This document shows, in pieces, positions 51,919 through 60,878 of a DNA stretch of 64,000 nucleotides. Origin of the DNA: Candidatus Coatesiibacteriota bacterium (GTDB lineage Bacteria > RBG-13-66-14 > B26-G2 > JAUVZD01); assembly GCA_030602715.1 (NCBI GenBank), contig JAUVZD010000003.1, positions 1-64,000 on the forward strand, in the 5' to 3' direction. The notes under the pieces were generated by a model, which ran no database searches, was not told where the DNA came from, and worked only from the letters and a program-made list of their open reading frames with translations. The position numbers were made by a program, and so were the translations under genes. The first letter of the stretch is position 1. Each line of letters opens with the position of its first letter.

Positions 51919-52524
51919 TTGCGATACCTTTTCTCAACTTTGGTTTTATTTGCCATTTTGCTCCCCTTTCTGGCGTGTGCAGGCGTCACCACCATAGATA
52001 AGACCAATACCTTCGGCGTTGGGGTGGGATTCGGGTTCAATGTTTTTACGGGTGATTTGGTGAAGGATGCCTTCAAGAGTGGGGGTGGGTTGGGGGGTTG
52101 CGTAAGCTATAATTTTAACGGCTACTTCGGTGTCTTCACTAGCTTCTACTACCAGCGCCCCAGACCGACGGAGTTGCTGAAGAGCGAATACGGCGGGGGT
52201 AGGATGCGCATCTACTCGCTTTCTTTCGGTCCTCGCATCAGTTTTGCAGTCGCCGGCGAGTTGAACCCGATCATAGACCTCTTCTTCGCTTACCATCAGG
52301 TGAGATTCAGCGGAAGTATCGGGGAATATAATTCCACACTTTATTCTCTCGGTGGACGATTCGGTGTGGAATTCTTTATGGGAAAGAAATTCAGCGTAAC
52401 CCCGACAGTGGGATATCACTATTTACTCAATGAACTGGACACCGGTCCGCTCTATATTCCGCCAACAGAAAATCGCAAAGGTGGATTCGCTCCCCTTTCC
52501 ATTGAACTGCTCTTCTACATATAG
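51919..52524 (+). CDS. Small outer-membrane beta-barrel protein
   Basis: TTG 51919 has GGAG 6 nt upstream and gives a compact signal peptide MRYLFSTLVLFAILLPFLACAG. ATG 51868 would add 17 charged residues in front and lies inside the likely promoter. The mature 180 residues show an 8-strand barrel pattern: TFGVGVGFGFNVFTGDLVKDAFKSGGGLGGCVSYNFNGYFGVFTSFYYQRP, IYSLSFGPRISFAV, YSLGGRFGVEFFMGKKFSVTPTVGYHYLL and a final strand APLSIELLFYI. The family and the ligand are not recognised. Confidence 0.78.
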   Translation: MRYLFSTLVLFAILLPFLACAGVTTIDKTNTFGVGVGFGFNVFTGDLVKDAFKSGGGLGGCVSYNFNGYFGVFTSFYYQRPRPTELLKSEYGGGRMRIYSLSFGPRISFAVAGELNPIIDLFFAYHQVRFSGSIGEYNSTLYSLGGRFGVEFFMGKKFSVTPTVGYHYLLNELDTGPLYIPPTENRKGGFAPLSIELLFYI

Positions 52525-52647
52525 GCTCAAGGGGAAATAGCCCAAGATAGCAAATTCCAGTCGGTCTTTTTTACTTGCTTCTTTTTTGTGGGAAAAGGTA
52601 GGTAAGTTTTACCTGCCTTTGCTTTTTTCTGAAAGGGATTTTGACAG

Positions 52648-53601
52648 TTGCAGCCTAAAACACCGCCCATCGTTGCTTTCCAAGCCGAAGCCCTACGACT
52701 CCTTAAAAGTATCATAGAGCAGGAGCGGGTGGGTCATGCCTATCTCTTCACCGGTGATGTTGGCTGTGGAGCTTTGGAGTTGGCACACTCCTTTGCCCAG
52801 ACTATTTTATGTCAGAAGCTGGTGGATGGATGGGCTTGTGGCGCCTGTCCCTCCTGTCGGAAGTTCCTCACCGTAAGCCATCCTGATTTCTTGCTGATTC
52901 AGGCAGGGGAGAGGTATATCAAGATAGATGAAATTAGAGAGCTGAAGAGGGAGTCTGCCTTAAATCCCTTTGAGGGGGGGCGCAGGGTGATATTGTTGGA
53001 GGAGGCTGAACGGATGAACCTGGAGGCGGCTAACGCCTTCCTCAAACTGCTGGAGGAGCCCCCACCCTCCACAGTAATCTTGCTTACCACCGCCAAGCCC
53101 AACCTTCTGCCGACCACTGTCCTCTCCCGGCTTCTGCGCATCAACCTGCGTCGCCCCCCGAACTCGGTGATTGCCCAACAGTTGGTCTTTGAGGGGATGG
53201 AACAGGAATCGGCGGATAAGGCGGCAAGGCTTGCCCGGGGTAGTGTGGAGACCGCCCGCAAGCTGGCATCCGCTGAAGCCGGGGATTCGGCTGGCGCAGG
53301 GGGTGATGTGGGGGGTGCCCAGCTACTGGGCAGTTTAGGCACCATTGAGGGTGCGGTGAAATCCGCCAAGATGTGGGGTAAAGACCGTCAGAAGGTTCTG
53401 GAGAATCTTGATGGGTTGAGTGCCTTTTTGGAGGGGAAACTGGGTGAAGGAGGAGAAGATGTTACTTCAGTCGTTGAAGAGGCTATACATGGGGTAATCT
53501 CCGCTCGGGTGGCAATCTCCGCCAATGCGGCAATTGAGTTGTGCTTGGTGGACCTGTTTATCAAGCTGGGGGATCTGGGTCTTTGCCGGATTGTCGTTTG
53601 A
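52648..53601 (+). CDS. holB: DNA polymerase III delta-prime subunit
   Basis: The clamp-loader AAA+ fold is recognised from VGHAYLFTGDVGCGALELAHSFAQTILCQ, the zinc module CGACPSC with an upstream C, HPDFLLIQAG, KIDEIRELKRESALNPFEGGRRVILLEEAERMNLEAANAFLKLLEEPPPSTVILLTT and LLPTTVLSRLLRINL. The P-loop lacks the lysine (GCGALE), as expected for delta-prime, which does not hydrolyse ATP. It acts in loading the sliding clamp. TTG 52648 has AAAGGGA 9 nt upstream. The order holB-ricT-tatD is shared with Firmicutes. Confidence 0.92.
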   Translation: MQPKTPPIVAFQAEALRLLKSIIEQERVGHAYLFTGDVGCGALELAHSFAQTILCQKLVDGWACGACPSCRKFLTVSHPDFLLIQAGERYIKIDEIRELKRESALNPFEGGRRVILLEEAERMNLEAANAFLKLLEEPPPSTVILLTTAKPNLLPTTVLSRLLRINLRRPPNSVIAQQLVFEGMEQESADKAARLARGSVETARKLASAEAGDSAGAGGDVGGAQLLGSLGTIEGAVKSAKMWGKDRQKVLENLDGLSAFLEGKLGEGGEDVTSVVEEAIHGVISARVAISANAAIELCLVDLFIKLGDLGLCRIVV

Positions 53602-53635
53602 TAGTTAAAATTATGATTCCGAATAGAGGTAAGTT

Positions 53636-54469
53636 ATGCCCAAAAGATATATAACCATACACACTTTGAATGACGCCCAACAACGAGTTATAGAGGTGGT
53701 GGAGGACATTTTTGAGCCGGGGGATATCTGTCTTCTGAGCGGTGAGTTGGGTGAGGAGTTCTGTCGGGTGGTGATGGTTATGCCGGTGCCTGCGCAGGAT
53801 GACCAGAAGCTGGAGTTAGCCCCCCTGCGTAAGGCTACTGAAGAGGATATGGAAAGGCTTCGCCTTATCCGGGAACGGGAGCGGGAAGCCCGCCGATTCT
53901 GCCTTCAGTGCGTTGAAGCCAGGGGGTTGGAGATGAAGTTGGTGGATGTCCATCTGGCTCCGGACGGCTCCAAACTTATCTTTTTCTACACCGCCGACGA
54001 CCGGGTGGATTTTCGGGACCTGGTCAAGGATTTGGCTTCCGCCTTCCGCATCCGCATTGAGATGCGCCAGATTGGAGTGCGAGACGAAGCCCGCAAGATA
54101 GGCGGTTTGGGGCTTTGTCTGCGTCCCCTGTGCTGTGCCACCTTTCTGGATGAGTTCGTCCCCATCACCATGCAGATGGCTAAAGACCAGAATCTTACCC
54201 TGTCGCCGAACAAGATTTCCGGCATCTGCGGCAGACTGATGTGCTGTCTGGCTTATGAGCAAGAGGTATATCTGAAGGTGCGAGAGACGATGCCCTCAGA
54301 AGGGACTACGGTAATCTATAAGGATAAGAATTACACAGTCAAATCCCTGCTCGCATTCAACAAGCAGTTGGTCCTTGAGAATGATGAGGGAGGAGAGATA
54401 ACCGTCTCTTCCGACGATGTAACCCCGGCTTCTGAAGCCCCCGATCTTACAGAGCATACCACCGAATGA
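53636..54469 (+). CDS. ricT: PSP1-domain protein, RicT/YaaT-like
   Basis: The conserved PSP1 core has DRVDFRDLVKDLASAFRIRIEMRQIGVRDEARKIGGLGLCLRPLCCATFLDEFVPITMQMAKDQNLTLSPNKISGICGRLMCCLAYEQEVY, with the cysteines that hold an iron-sulfur cluster in the Bacillus Ric complex. RicT works with RicA and RicF in RNA processing through RNase Y. The protein has 277 residues. It lies between holB and tatD as in Bacillus. Confidence 0.93.
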   Translation: MPKRYITIHTLNDAQQRVIEVVEDIFEPGDICLLSGELGEEFCRVVMVMPVPAQDDQKLELAPLRKATEEDMERLRLIREREREARRFCLQCVEARGLEMKLVDVHLAPDGSKLIFFYTADDRVDFRDLVKDLASAFRIRIEMRQIGVRDEARKIGGLGLCLRPLCCATFLDEFVPITMQMAKDQNLTLSPNKISGICGRLMCCLAYEQEVYLKVRETMPSEGTTVIYKDKNYTVKSLLAFNKQLVLENDEGGEITVSSDDVTPASEAPDLTEHTTE

Positions 54470-54479
54470 TGGAGGTGGG

Positions 54480-55907
54480 ATGGGGGATAGCGGAGCAAGT
54501 CAAAGCTGTTATTCGGGGAGAGTAGATGAGGAGGAGAGCGGTGGTGAGCCCATACTTGCCGATGCCCACCTGCATCTGGATATGTCAAATTTTGACTCCG
54601 ACCGGGAGGAGGTTGTAGCGCGGGCTGGCGAGGTTGGGGTGGCGATTTTAGTGCAGGCGGGCTCAGACCTCCCGTCTTCTCAGTTCGGAATGAGATTTTC
54701 CGCTGCCCATTTGAATGTATATTTCACTTCAGGGCTTCATCCCCACCAAGCCGACCTGGGAAGCGACGACTATCTGCAGAAGCTGGCTGGATTGGCGAAG
54801 GAGCCCAAATGCGTGGCAATCGGTGAAGCGGGGCTGGACTATTATTATGACCACTCCCCGCGCCCGGTGCAGAGGAAGGTGTTCGCAAGACAGATAGAGC
54901 TGGCGCACCAGCTTGACCTTCCCCTGGTGGTGCACAGTCGGGAGGCTTTTTCCGATACGGTCGCTGTCCTCAAGGAGGTGGGAGTGCCGGCTAAAGGGGT
55001 TCTCTTCCACTCCTTTACAGGTAGCGGGGAGGCGGCGGTCCTGCTGGCTGAGATGGGGGCTTATATCTCGGTTAACGGTATTATTACATTTCCTAAAGCC
55101 AATGCCCACCGGGAGAGCTTGGCGACTTTTCCCCCGGAGAGGATAATGCTTGAGACCGATGCACCGTATCTTGCGCCGTCTCCCAGGCGGGGGAGGAGAA
55201 ATGAGCCGGCTTATCTTCCCCACACGCTCAGGTCTTTAGCTGAAATGCTGGCAAGAGGCGAGGAGGAGCTTGCCTATCTGACCACCAAGGCTTGTCGCAG
55301 ATTCTTCAACATTCCCTATGAGACACTCGGCACCATAACCTATCGCATCCGTAACTCCCTCTATCTGAACATAACCAATCGCTGTAACAACGACTGCCCC
55401 TTCTGCGTGCGCCAGAGGGGTGACGGCGTTTGCGGGTATGACCTTCGCCTCTCCGTCGAGCCGCTGGCAGACGAGGTCATTGCTGAGATAGGCGACCCGA
55501 AATTATATGATGAGATTGTCTTCTGCGGTTTCGGAGAGCCCCTGTTGCGTCCCCTGCTGGTGAAGGAGGTGGCTGGCTGGATAAAGGCGCAGGGGGGAAG
55601 GGTTCGCATCAACACCAACGGCACCTCCTCCCTCTACCACCAGCGGGATATTGTGGCTGAGCTGGACGGCTTGGTGGATGTCTACTCGGTCAGCTTGAAT
55701 GCGGTAAGCGAGGAGGAGTATCAGCGCAACTGTAAGCCTTCTCTAGTAGGTTCATTTAAGGCGGTGCTCTCCTTTATCAAGAGGGCTCGTGAGTCGGGTG
55801 CGGAAGTGGTAGCCACCTTCGTGCACCTGCCGGGGCTGGATGAGGAGTCCGCACGTCGCCTGACCGATGAGTTGGGGGTGAGACTGCGCATTCGGGCACA
55901 TGTATAA
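54480..55907 (+). CDS. TatD-family hydrolase fused to a radical SAM domain
   Basis: Residues 27 to about 280 form a TatD metallohydrolase: ILADAHLHLDM, TSGLHPHQA, VAIGEAGLDYYYDHSPRPVQRKVFARQIELAHQLDLPLVVHSREAF, GVLFHSFTG and MLETDAPYLAPSPRRGRRNEPAYLPHT. The C-terminal 190 residues form a radical SAM domain with the cluster motif CNNDCPFC and FCGFGEPLLRPLLV. It matches the known TatD-linked radical SAM group, here fused to TatD in one chain. The radical SAM reaction is unknown. TatD acts as a deoxyribonuclease. ATG 54480 follows GGAGGTGG. Confidence 0.9.
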   Translation: MGDSGASQSCYSGRVDEEESGGEPILADAHLHLDMSNFDSDREEVVARAGEVGVAILVQAGSDLPSSQFGMRFSAAHLNVYFTSGLHPHQADLGSDDYLQKLAGLAKEPKCVAIGEAGLDYYYDHSPRPVQRKVFARQIELAHQLDLPLVVHSREAFSDTVAVLKEVGVPAKGVLFHSFTGSGEAAVLLAEMGAYISVNGIITFPKANAHRESLATFPPERIMLETDAPYLAPSPRRGRRNEPAYLPHTLRSLAEMLARGEEELAYLTTKACRRFFNIPYETLGTITYRIRNSLYLNITNRCNNDCPFCVRQRGDGVCGYDLRLSVEPLADEVIAEIGDPKLYDEIVFCGFGEPLLRPLLVKEVAGWIKAQGGRVRINTNGTSSLYHQRDIVAELDGLVDVYSVSLNAVSEEEYQRNCKPSLVGSFKAVLSFIKRARESGAEVVATFVHLPGLDEESARRLTDELGVRLRIRAHV

Positions 55908-55937
55908 GGCCGGGATGATTATCTCTGGGGAGAGTCT

Positions 55938-56726
55938 ATGCGAACTGATTCAGCGGAGTATTTTCGCCGTCGCCTGAGGGAGATTGCAGGCAGGAAAAAA
56001 GAGGGGGAGAAAGGGACCGAGGAGCGCCCTTCTGCTGTTTCCCCACTCACTTTGGAGGAGGCTTTCCCCGAAAGTCAGGTGGCGAGCGTTGAGGGGATGG
56101 AATATCTCCATCTGGAGTCACCCCTTGATGAGTTGGGAGATGCCCAGGACGAGCTGGAGATGCTGGATAGGGCTTTTCGGGAGGAGAGAGGCGTCCTTAA
56201 GGGCTATTCCCTAAACCGGCTGTTGTTCCTGGACCTGGAGACCTGTGGTCCTGCCACATCTCCCCTCTTCCTTTTCGGGGTGATGACCCTGGACGGGGGT
56301 CCCCGCCTTATCCAAGGGCTGGCGCGCAGATACCCGGAGGAGGAAGCCTTGATAAGAGCGGTTTCCGGCTGGATAGAGCGTTATCCATATCTTGTAACCT
56401 TCAATGGAAAGGCTTACGACCTCCCTTTCGTCCACCAGAGGGCGATACGCTACTTGCTGAAGCCCCCTCGTCCGAAGGAACATCTGGATCTGTTCCATCT
56501 AGCCCGCAGGCGCCTGCCCAATGGCACCCTGCCCAACCGCAAACTGCTCACCCTGGAGCGATTTCTTTTGGGAAAGACCCGCCGGGGGGATGTCCCCTCA
56601 CATCTGATTCCCGCACTGTATCATCAGTTCATAAAGAGCGGGGACGCACGACTGCTGGTCAATGTCGTCCGCCACAATGCTTACGATGTGCTCACCATGG
56701 CTCAACTTCTCCCGCTGCTCACTTAG
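55938..56726 (+). CDS. YprB-like ribonuclease H-fold exonuclease
   Basis: The RNase H-fold exonuclease core (COG3359) starts at about residue 90 with NRLLFLDLETCGPATSPLFLFGVMTLDGG, where the D-x-E pair is catalytic. VTFNGKAYDLPFVHQRAI and HLDLFHLARRRLP follow, and VRHNAYDVLTMAQLLPLL ends the domain. The first 85 residues are charged and low in structure. The substrate is probably a nucleic acid 3' end. It follows the TatD-radical SAM gene by 30 nt and completes this operon. Confidence 0.85.
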   Translation: MRTDSAEYFRRRLREIAGRKKEGEKGTEERPSAVSPLTLEEAFPESQVASVEGMEYLHLESPLDELGDAQDELEMLDRAFREERGVLKGYSLNRLLFLDLETCGPATSPLFLFGVMTLDGGPRLIQGLARRYPEEEALIRAVSGWIERYPYLVTFNGKAYDLPFVHQRAIRYLLKPPRPKEHLDLFHLARRRLPNGTLPNRKLLTLERFLLGKTRRGDVPSHLIPALYHQFIKSGDARLLVNVVRHNAYDVLTMAQLLPLLT

Positions 56727-56789
56727 TGCGGATGATAGATAGACATAATATCTCCAGTGTAGATATTTCTCGCAATTTGCTTTCCCCGG

Positions 56790-56967
56790 TGGCTTTTCTG
56801 ATGTTATTCTCCACTATATCGGTCGGCTGGTTTTACTGGATGTCGCAATAGCGAATCTTGGGCGGGAGAATATCTTTATTGTGGTGACGGGTCTTCCCGC
56901 ACCGTTCATCTTCTTCGCTTTTCTGACTGCTATGGGGTACCCCCGAAAAGGAAGTTGGATGGGATGA
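56790..56967 (+). pseudogene. Possible remnant of a FecCD-type ABC permease
   Basis: One frame reads GFSDVILHYIGRLVLLDVAIANLGRENIFIVVTGLPAPFIFFAFLTAMGY and then stops at TGA. This resembles the C-terminal end of FecCD permeases (LLLAD, ELPVG, GAPFF). No start and no upstream part is present, so it would be a decayed fragment. The resemblance is weak. It lies in the 362-nt gap before gyrA. Confidence 0.35.
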
Positions 56968-56997
56968 CGATAATGGGGAGAACAGGCAGGTCTAAAC

Positions 56998-57026
56998 TTG
57001 ATTTCAGTCAGGTGCAATGTTATAAT
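56998..57026 (+). promoter_or_regulatory. Promoter of gyrA
   Basis: TTGATT (56998-57003) and a perfect TATAAT (57021-57026) are 17 nt apart. The start of transcription would be about 56 nt before the gyrA ATG. Confidence 0.75.
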
Positions 57027-57088
57027 AGTAGATTATTCAACCTCTAAATCCATGTATCCAGAACACTGAAGGAAGATAGGAGCTTTCC

Positions 57089-59515
57089 ATGGCTGGGGTG
57101 CGTGAGCGCATAATCCCAATCGGCATTGAAAAGGAGATGCGGGAGTCCTACCTTGACTACTCCATGTCGGTCATCGTGGGCAGGGCTCTGCCCGATGTCC
57201 GTGACGGGCTGAAGCCGGTGCACCGCCGCATCCTTTACGGCATGAATGAGCTGGGCATAAACTTCCGCTCTCCGTATAAGAAGAGCGCCCGTATCGTCGG
57301 GGAGGTGATGGGGAAGTATCATCCTCATGGTGATTTAGCTATCTACGAAACCCTGGTGCGAATGGCTCAGGATTTCTCCATGCGCTATCAGCTCATTGAC
57401 GGGCAGGGTAACTTCGGCTCCATTGATGGCGATCCCCCGGCGGCTATGCGCTACACCGAAGCCCGCCTGGCTTCTATCGCCAGCACCATGCTTGATGATA
57501 TTGGCAAGCAGACCGTTGAGTTCGGTCCTAATTTTGACGATACTCTGAAGGAGCCCCTGCTTCTACCCACCCTCCTGCCCAATCTGCTGGTCAACGGTGC
57601 CGACGGCATCGCCGTGGGAATGGCTACCAAGATACCTCCCCACAATCTCCAGGAAGTGGTATCAGCGGTAATCGCCCTGATAGAAAAACCCGACCTGGAG
57701 ACCAAGCAGCTTTTGCGCTACATCCCCGCTCCGGACTTTCCCACCGGTGCATACATACTCGGCAGAAGGGACATTCTGGAGGCATATGAAAAAGGGCGAG
57801 GACGCATACGGGTGCGGGCAAAGGTCAACATTGAGCGGGGGCGAAGCGGGCGGGAATCCATTGTGGTCACCGAGATACCATTCCAGGTCAATAAGGTCCG
57901 GCTCATAGAGCGCATCGCCGACCTGGTCAAGGAGCGGAGGGTTGAGGGCATCGCCGATATCCGTGATGAGAGCGACCGTGACGGCATGCGTCTGGTGATT
58001 GAGGTTAAGAGGGGGGAGAATGTCAAGGTCATTCTGAATAAACTATTTTCCCTAACTCCACTGGAGACCACCTTCGGGGTGATAATGTTGGCTTTGATCA
58101 ATGGCCAGCCGAAGATATTCACTCTGCGGGAGATGCTTAAGCATTTCATTGACTTCAGGATTGAGGTGGTCACCAGGCGGAGTAAGTATCTGCTGGAGTT
58201 AGCCAAGAGAAAGGCTCATATTTTAGAGGGTTTGAAGGTAGCGGTTGATAATATAAACGAGGTCATCTCCATCATCCGCAAATCCAAGACGGTGGAGGAT
58301 GCAAAGACCGGTCTGCGTAAGCGTTTCAAGTTCAGCGAGATTCAGGCTAAGGCTATCCTTGATATGCGTTTAGTCCGTCTGACCGGTCTGGAGCGGGAGA
58401 AGTTGGTGGAGGAGTTGAAGGCGGTGCGAGGGGAGATTGGACGCTTAGAGAAAATCCTTGCCGAACCCAAGGTTATGATGAAGCTGATTAAGGACGAACT
58501 GAAGGAGCTCGCTCTGAAATATGGTGATGAGCGGCGAACCGAGGTCATTTCGGCGCCGAAGGATATCAAACTGGAGGACCTGATAGCTGAGGAGGATATG
58601 GTGGTCACCATCACCAACTCCGGCTTCATCAAACGCACGGTTACCTCCACCTATCGCCGTCAGAGCCGGGGTGGGGTGGGGGTGGTGGGCACAGGCGCCG
58701 CAGACGATGACTTTGTGGAGCACCTCTTCGTCGCTTCCACCCACGACTATATCCTCTTCTTCACCGATAGGGGACGCTGTTACTGGCAGAAGGTCTATGA
58801 GCTTCCCGAGGGAGGGAGAGCCTCCCGTGGGCGCAGAGTAACCAGCCTCATTGAGGTGGAAAAAGGGGAGACGGTTACCGCCCTCTTGCAGGTGCGGGAT
58901 TTCTCCGAATCCGGCTACCTGGTCTTCGCCACCAAGAGGGGCTTCGTCAAGAAGACCGAACTGGAAGCCTTTGCCAATCCCATGCGTAAGGGTATCATCG
59001 CCACCAACTTAAAAAAGGGCGATGTGGTTATTGAAGTGGTATATACCACAGGCGGTGATGATGTCATTATTGTCACCAAGAAGGGTCAGGCTATCCGTTT
59101 CAACGAACGGAGCGTCCGTCCTATGGGGCGTAATGCAATGGGGGTGGTTGGCGTGAAGTTGGAGAAGGGCGATGAGGTGGTGGGGATGATAGCAGCCAAA
59201 CGTGAGGCGGATTTGCTGGTGGTAACCGAGAAGGGCTTCGGCAAACGCACTCCCATCTCCGAATATCGGCTCACCCAGCGTGGAGGTAAAGGGGTCATCA
59301 CCCTGAGCAACATTGAGAAAGTGGGGGGAATCGTAGGGGGATTGGAGGTTCTACCTGAGGATGAGGTGATGTGTGTAACCAACGACGGACAGCTTATTCG
59401 GGTAAAAGTCTCCGAGATTCCGGGGAGTGGAAGGGCAACTCAGGGGGTGCAGTTGGTCAAGCCTAGGAGGGGGAAGAGAGTGGTGGCTGTCGCCAGAATC
59501 ATAAAGGAGAAATGA
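57089..59515 (+). CDS. gyrA: DNA gyrase subunit A
   Basis: GyrA forms the breakage-reunion part of gyrase. The catalytic tyrosine is Y122 in [14 protein letters not shown], the same number as in Escherichia coli. The N-terminal domain starts [38 protein letters not shown]. The C-terminal wheel has six repeated blades, and the GyrA-box QRGGKG is present at about residue 730, which separates it from ParC. The 808-residue length is normal. gyrB is not in the window. Confidence 0.97.
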   Translation: MAGVRERIIPIGIEKEMRESYLDYSMSVIVGRALPDVRDGLKPVHRRILYGMNELGINFRSPYKKSARIVGEVMGKYHPHGDLAIYETLVRMAQDFSMRYQLIDGQGNFGSIDGDPPAAMRYTEARLASIASTMLDDIGKQTVEFGPNFDDTLKEPLLLPTLLPNLLVNGADGIAVGMATKIPPHNLQEVVSAVIALIEKPDLETKQLLRYIPAPDFPTGAYILGRRDILEAYEKGRGRIRVRAKVNIERGRSGRESIVVTEIPFQVNKVRLIERIADLVKERRVEGIADIRDESDRDGMRLVIEVKRGENVKVILNKLFSLTPLETTFGVIMLALINGQPKIFTLREMLKHFIDFRIEVVTRRSKYLLELAKRKAHILEGLKVAVDNINEVISIIRKSKTVEDAKTGLRKRFKFSEIQAKAILDMRLVRLTGLEREKLVEELKAVRGEIGRLEKILAEPKVMMKLIKDELKELALKYGDERRTEVISAPKDIKLEDLIAEEDMVVTITNSGFIKRTVTSTYRRQSRGGVGVVGTGAADDDFVEHLFVASTHDYILFFTDRGRCYWQKVYELPEGGRASRGRRVTSLIEVEKGETVTALLQVRDFSESGYLVFATKRGFVKKTELEAFANPMRKGIIATNLKKGDVVIEVVYTTGGDDVIIVTKKGQAIRFNERSVRPMGRNAMGVVGVKLEKGDEVVGMIAAKREADLLVVTEKGFGKRTPISEYRLTQRGGKGVITLSNIEKVGGIVGGLEVLPEDEVMCVTNDGQLIRVKVSEIPGSGRATQGVQLVKPRRGKRVVAVARIIKEK

Positions 59516-59559
59516 CCACCTGTTAAAAACCCGGAAAACATGGGTGTTTCCGTGAATTT

Positions 59560-59594
59560 GCCGCTCAATCAGTATGATTGGCGGCTCTTCTTTT
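59560..59594 (+). terminator. Terminator after gyrA
   Basis: GCCGC(T)CAATCA pairs with TGATTGGCGGC around GTA, with one bulged T, followed by TCTTCTTTT. It overlaps the last codons of the convergent minus-strand gene. Confidence 0.75.
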
Positions 59595-60878
59595 GTGCAG
59601 TAGCGGTAATATGATGGCGACGCCCAAAGAGGCCAAGATGATTATGAATGGTTCCATTGGCAGGCGAAAGCGGGAGCCAGCCCAGAAGATGAGCGCCGAA
59701 AAGATGGTGGGGAGGGCGACTGCCAGCATGAGTAGATATTTTCGTGGTCCTCTAAAAGCCCATAGCACCAGACCCCAGAGGGCAAGGAGCATGACCGGAG
59801 CGAAGGAGAATAGATGGACCAGGCGAAATATTCTGGGGTGGTTTTCCGGCCAGGGGTCAAAGAGGTCAACTATTTTTTTGCCCAGCAAGCGGGGAATGAG
59901 TCGGGGATGTTCGCTCAGATAGTTAAGAATAGCTTTCTGCAGGGCTTCATCCTCAACCCATGGAGGGGCATTGGTCAACTCAGCCTTCTGCTCGGCGGAG
60001 AGTATCTCGTCGGGGAAATAGATGTCGTATTTCTTGAAGGGGTTATCCTCCTCAAGGACCTTGGGGTTGTTGCTGGCGGCGAGGAGGCGCCCCGAATTGG
60101 TGACGATGGGAATCAAGTGCCCGGTGCGGTGATAATTATATAAAGTCCAGGGAACAAGGCAGGCTAAGGCTACTGTCGTTATAAGGAAGGAGTTTATAAT
60201 GGTATATTTGAAGCCCCTGCCGGCAAGGAGTAAAGACAAGGGGAGGAAAAGGAGTGCGGAGAGCATCATGGGGCGGGTGAGTATCGCCAGGGCAAGGATG
60301 AAGCCGGCGAACATTGAGTAGGTCAGGGCTCGTTTTCCCCCGGAGTTGAACAGAGCCAGCAGGAGGAGGACGAGGGTCAGGTTCAACGGCACGATGAGAT
60401 TCTCGGATAGTATAAGTGGGCAGTATTTGATTAAGAGGGGGTATATGGCACATATTCCCGTAGAGATTAGACCCACCAGGGGTCCAAAACACCGCCTGGC
60501 AAGAAGGTAGGCTAAGAAGACTGCAACTATCCCTAAGGCGATATTTATAAACTGCCCGGTTTCAACATAGGGGGCAAAGGCGTAAAATGGGGTGAGAAAG
60601 AGGACATAGCCCGGAGCACGACGATAGCTCGGTTTCCCCTCAATCTCGTAGCCTCCACCTCCTGCCAGGGAGAGGGCGAGATGATGGTAGTCAAATGCGT
60701 CATTTTCCGGTGGGGCGCCCAGCCCGATATACATCACCCAGGATAGGCGAACGAGAGCAGAAGCAATCAAGATGGCGATTAGCACCGTCCGCAGGATGGT
60801 CGGTGGTGGTTGGGGGAGGCTCCTCTTCAGGAAGGATTTTACCATGATAGGTATACGGGTTATGTGGGTCTTATCCAT
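59565..60878 (-). CDS. GT39-like membrane glycosyltransferase, paralog 1
   Basis: This 437-residue polytopic protein has about ten membrane helices. The first periplasmic loop is GLGAPPENDAFDYHHLALSLAGGGGYEIEGKPSYRRAPGYVLFLTPFYAF, which is the acceptor-side loop of GT39/ArnT-type enzymes. The later LTRPMMLSALLFLPLSLLLA and YNYHRTGHLIPIVTNSGRLLAASNNP are shared with its neighbour. These enzymes use polyprenyl-phosphate sugars. The ATG at 60878 overlaps the end of paralog 2 by 8 nt, so the genes are coupled. Confidence 0.85.
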   Translation of the reverse strand: MDKTHITRIPIMVKSFLKRSLPQPPPTILRTVLIAILIASALVRLSWVMYIGLGAPPENDAFDYHHLALSLAGGGGYEIEGKPSYRRAPGYVLFLTPFYAFAPYVETGQFINIALGIVAVFLAYLLARRCFGPLVGLISTGICAIYPLLIKYCPLILSENLIVPLNLTLVLLLLALFNSGGKRALTYSMFAGFILALAILTRPMMLSALLFLPLSLLLAGRGFKYTIINSFLITTVALACLVPWTLYNYHRTGHLIPIVTNSGRLLAASNNPKVLEEDNPFKKYDIYFPDEILSAEQKAELTNAPPWVEDEALQKAILNYLSEHPRLIPRLLGKKIVDLFDPWPENHPRIFRLVHLFSFAPVMLLALWGLVLWAFRGPRKYLLMLAVALPTIFSALIFWAGSRFRLPMEPFIIILASLGVAIILPLLHKRRAANHTD

